Shown here piece by piece: positions 34,551 to 36,512 of a stretch of DNA of 36,512 bases. A program made the translations under genes and the position numbers. Below the pieces are notes generated by a model that saw nothing but the letters and a program-made list of their open reading frames with translations, did no database searches and was not told the DNA's origin. This DNA is from Deltaproteobacteria bacterium (GTDB lineage Bacteria; Desulfobacterota; Desulfobacteria; Desulfobacterales; SURF-15): contig JAFDFZ010000041.1 of NCBI GenBank assembly GCA_019309565.1, forward strand, positions 1 through 36,512. The letters run 5' to 3'. Position 1 is the first letter of the stretch, and every line of letters begins with the position of its first letter.

Positions 34551-36365
34551 ATGACTGCAGAGATGATCTTAACGATGATTGTGCTTGCCGCTGTAATTAC
34601 GCTTTTTATTTTTGAATGGGTTCGAGTTGATGTGGTGGGAATAATGATGATGGTCATGTTGCCTTTAATCGGCCTCATCTCTCCTGCTGAGGCCTTCGTT
34701 GGGTTAAGCAGCAATGCGGTATGTTCTATTATCGCAGTTATTATCATCGGAGCGGGGCTTGATAAAACAGGGATTATGAATCAGGTTGCAGGACCCATTA
34801 TCAGGCTGGCCGGAAAAAGCGAAAAAAAGATCATTATATTGGTCTCGGCAACAGTGGGATTAATATCAAGCATGATGCAGAACATCGGCGCTGCCGCACT
34901 TTTTTTACCGGCCACTCAAAGAATCAGCAAACGGATGGGTATTCCGCTTTCCCGGATTCTTATGCCCATGGGGTTTTGTGCCATCATAGGCGGTACGATC
35001 ACCCTGGTAGGAGCCAGCCCCACCATCCTTCTAAACGATCTCATGGTTCTGGGGGGAAAGAAACTGGAGCCTTTCGGGCTGTTCACTCAGACTCCCATTG
35101 GAATCTGCCTGCTTTCAAGTGCCATTCTCTATTTTGTTATTTTCGGAAAATTTGTTCTGCCTGCCGCTTCGGGCGAAGCGGATAAAGATGTTACTTCTTC
35201 CCTGATGGAGGCATATCAACTATTTGATAATATTTATGAATTACATATACCACAAAATTTTAACCCCGCTAAAACATTAGAGGAACTTGAAATCAGGACA
35301 AAATACTTAACAACGGTTATTGCGATCCATCATTCAGCCGAAAATGTAAAAAATTTTGCCCCCCGCAGTTCTGATCGGGTCGCTGCCAACGATGATATAG
35401 CGGTTGTGGGCAGAGAGCAGAATGTTCACTGGATGGCAGAAAAATTAGGCTGGCAGATTAAAGATGGCCTGGAAGTGTTTGCAGAAAGCCTTGCCCGCAC
35501 CAACTCCGGGCTGGCGGAATCGGTCGTACCTCCACGTTCAGAGCTTATCGGAAAAACAATGAGCGAGCTTAATTTCAAAGAGCAGTACAAATTGAATCCC
35601 ATCGCGCTAATCAGGGCAAACCGTGTCTATTATGGAGGATTGACCCGCATTCCACTGCAAATGGGAGATACCATCCTGCTGCAAGGGCCCTGGGAGAGGT
35701 TTCATGTTTTAAGAAACAGATCCAGGCCGAGAGCCCTTGCCTTTGTAAGCCCGCTTGAAGGTGAAATTATGCGCCCCCAGAAAGCCGCTTTTGCCATTTC
35801 ATGGCTTGCCGTTGCATTGCTTCAGGTCATTATATTCAAGGTACAGCTTTCGGTTGCCCTGATGTCCGGAGCGCTTGGGATGATTATTACCGGTGTGCTT
35901 TCAATCGATGAGGCTTATCGCGCTGTGGACTGGATGACCGTGTTTCTTTTGGCAGGGCTTATTCCACTGGGCATTGCATTTGAAAAAACCGGAACAGCCT
36001 CATTCATTGCGCACGGTATTTTGGGCTATATCGGCCAGCCTTCTCCTATCGTTCTGCTGGCTGTGGTTGGGTTGATGACGTCTTTTTTTACGCTTGTAAT
36101 ATCGAATGTAGGGGCCACGGTTCTTCTGGTTCCACTTTGTATGAACATGGCGGTGATCGCCGGAGCAGATCCCCGCATGGCCGCCCTGGTAGTCGGATTA
36201 TCGGCTTCAAATACGTTTGTACTTCCAACCCACCAGGTAAATGCACTTGTTATGAGACCAGGAGGGTATCGCACCGTTGATTATACAAAGGCAGGGGCTA
36301 TAATGACCTTTGTTTTCCTTACAGTGGAGCTGAGCATACTTTATTTTTTCTATGGAATCCAATAA
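34551..36365 (+). CDS. SLC13/DASS-type transporter with central TrkA-C domains
   Basis: 604-aa inner-membrane protein. Helices in the first third (VLAAVITLFIFEW, AVCSIIAVIIIGAGL, IGAAALFLPAT, GGTITLVGASPTILL) and the last third (PQKAAFAISWLAVALLQVII, MTVFLLAGLIPLGIAF, VISNVGATVLLVPL) show the inverted-repeat ion-transporter layout with ASP-T and SN.GAT loops. Between them, about residues 205-395, are two soluble TrkA-C/RCK-like domains (LEELEIRTKYLTTVIAIHH, ELIGKTMSELNFKEQYKLNPI), which may bind a regulatory ligand. Substrates in this family include carboxylates, sulfate and cations. It is the last gene of the sigma-54 operon; the ribosome site AAAGGA is about ten bases from ATG. Confidence 0.88.
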   Translation: MTAEMILTMIVLAAVITLFIFEWVRVDVVGIMMMVMLPLIGLISPAEAFVGLSSNAVCSIIAVIIIGAGLDKTGIMNQVAGPIIRLAGKSEKKIIILVSATVGLISSMMQNIGAAALFLPATQRISKRMGIPLSRILMPMGFCAIIGGTITLVGASPTILLNDLMVLGGKKLEPFGLFTQTPIGICLLSSAILYFVIFGKFVLPAASGEADKDVTSSLMEAYQLFDNIYELHIPQNFNPAKTLEELEIRTKYLTTVIAIHHSAENVKNFAPRSSDRVAANDDIAVVGREQNVHWMAEKLGWQIKDGLEVFAESLARTNSGLAESVVPPRSELIGKTMSELNFKEQYKLNPIALIRANRVYYGGLTRIPLQMGDTILLQGPWERFHVLRNRSRPRALAFVSPLEGEIMRPQKAAFAISWLAVALLQVIIFKVQLSVALMSGALGMIITGVLSIDEAYRAVDWMTVFLLAGLIPLGIAFEKTGTASFIAHGILGYIGQPSPIVLLAVVGLMTSFFTLVISNVGATVLLVPLCMNMAVIAGADPRMAALVVGLSASNTFVLPTHQVNALVMRPGGYRTVDYTKAGAIMTFVFLTVELSILYFFYGIQ

Positions 36366-36379
36366 AGCCAAAACTGATA

Positions 36380-36512
36380 GGTTCCATGATCAGGATTCAG
36401 GGAAAGAGGGTTACAACCGATTGAAATCGCAGATGATATCGAGTAGAATCTAGAAAGTTCATTATAACCAGATGGAGTAAAGAAGATGATACAGTAACAT
36501 ATAGCCATCTTT
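36380..36512. repeat. Long direct repeat, copy B (downstream of the transporter)
   Basis: Second copy of the sequence at 32323-32459, in the same orientation, running to the window edge. It begins 15 bp after the transporter stop. It may extend beyond the window, so the full length is unknown. Confidence 0.7.

Noticed and set aside
1..36512. tRNA or rRNA genes and CRISPR arrays
   Set aside because: I scanned the intergenic regions for cloverleaf-like segments and regularly spaced repeats and saw none.

Overview
The window looks like a chromosomal stretch of a Gram-negative bacterium, most likely a sulfate-reducer-type deltaproteobacterium (Desulfobacterota). This is an inference: it rests on the RND efflux pair, periplasmic binding proteins, a sigma-54 promoter and the style of the universal-stress/Lon genes. 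No rRNA or tRNA gene is present to fix the taxonomy. I could not run any search; family names come from motifs read in the translations.

Region 1 (1-476) holds the 3' end of an IS3-type transposase and an otherwise unassigned gap. Region 2 (477-14232, all minus strand) is a 12-gene cluster that reads as one catabolic unit. In transcription order it has a putative promoter with a palindrome in its spacer, a hairpin-rich leader, a U32-peptidase-like protein, a class I aminotransferase, a complete Dpp/Opp-type ABC importer split in two (binding protein and two permeases, then two ATPases at the far end), a conserved protein of unknown function, an agmatinase-family ureohydrolase, a hydantoin racemase, a hydantoinase/dihydropyrimidinase and an N-carbamoyl amino acid amidohydrolase. 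The likely theme is import of a cyclic ureide, racemisation, ring opening, removal of the carbamoyl group and transamination. The ureohydrolase suggests that a guanidino-containing compound may also be handled.

Region 3 (14233-16877) is a graveyard of mobile DNA: an internally deleted REP-associated tyrosine transposase between inverted REP-like repeats, an IS91-type transposase relic split by a 97-bp miniature element with a 4-bp target duplication, and a two-gene nucleotidyltransferase module of toxin-antitoxin style. Region 4 (16878-28640 and on to 29148) has a shortened release-factor-like protein, a DUF488 protein, an RND efflux pump with its adaptor, an amidohydrolase, an orphan branched-chain-type binding protein, and a three-gene set with a TauE/SafE exporter.

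Region 5 (29149-36512) has a second repeat element with another copy of the miniature element nested in it, a CBS-domain gene broken by one amber codon, a Lon-type protease with a response-regulator receiver domain built in, and a sigma-54-preceded operon. That operon encodes a 60-aa protein, two universal-stress-like proteins, a 30-aa membrane peptide and an SLC13-type transporter with central TrkA-C-like domains. Related sequences of about 130 bp lie on both sides of this last operon. The most notable novelties are the miniature element family with a reconstructable empty site, the receiver-Lon fusion beside the sigma-54 operon, and the make-up of the ureide cluster.
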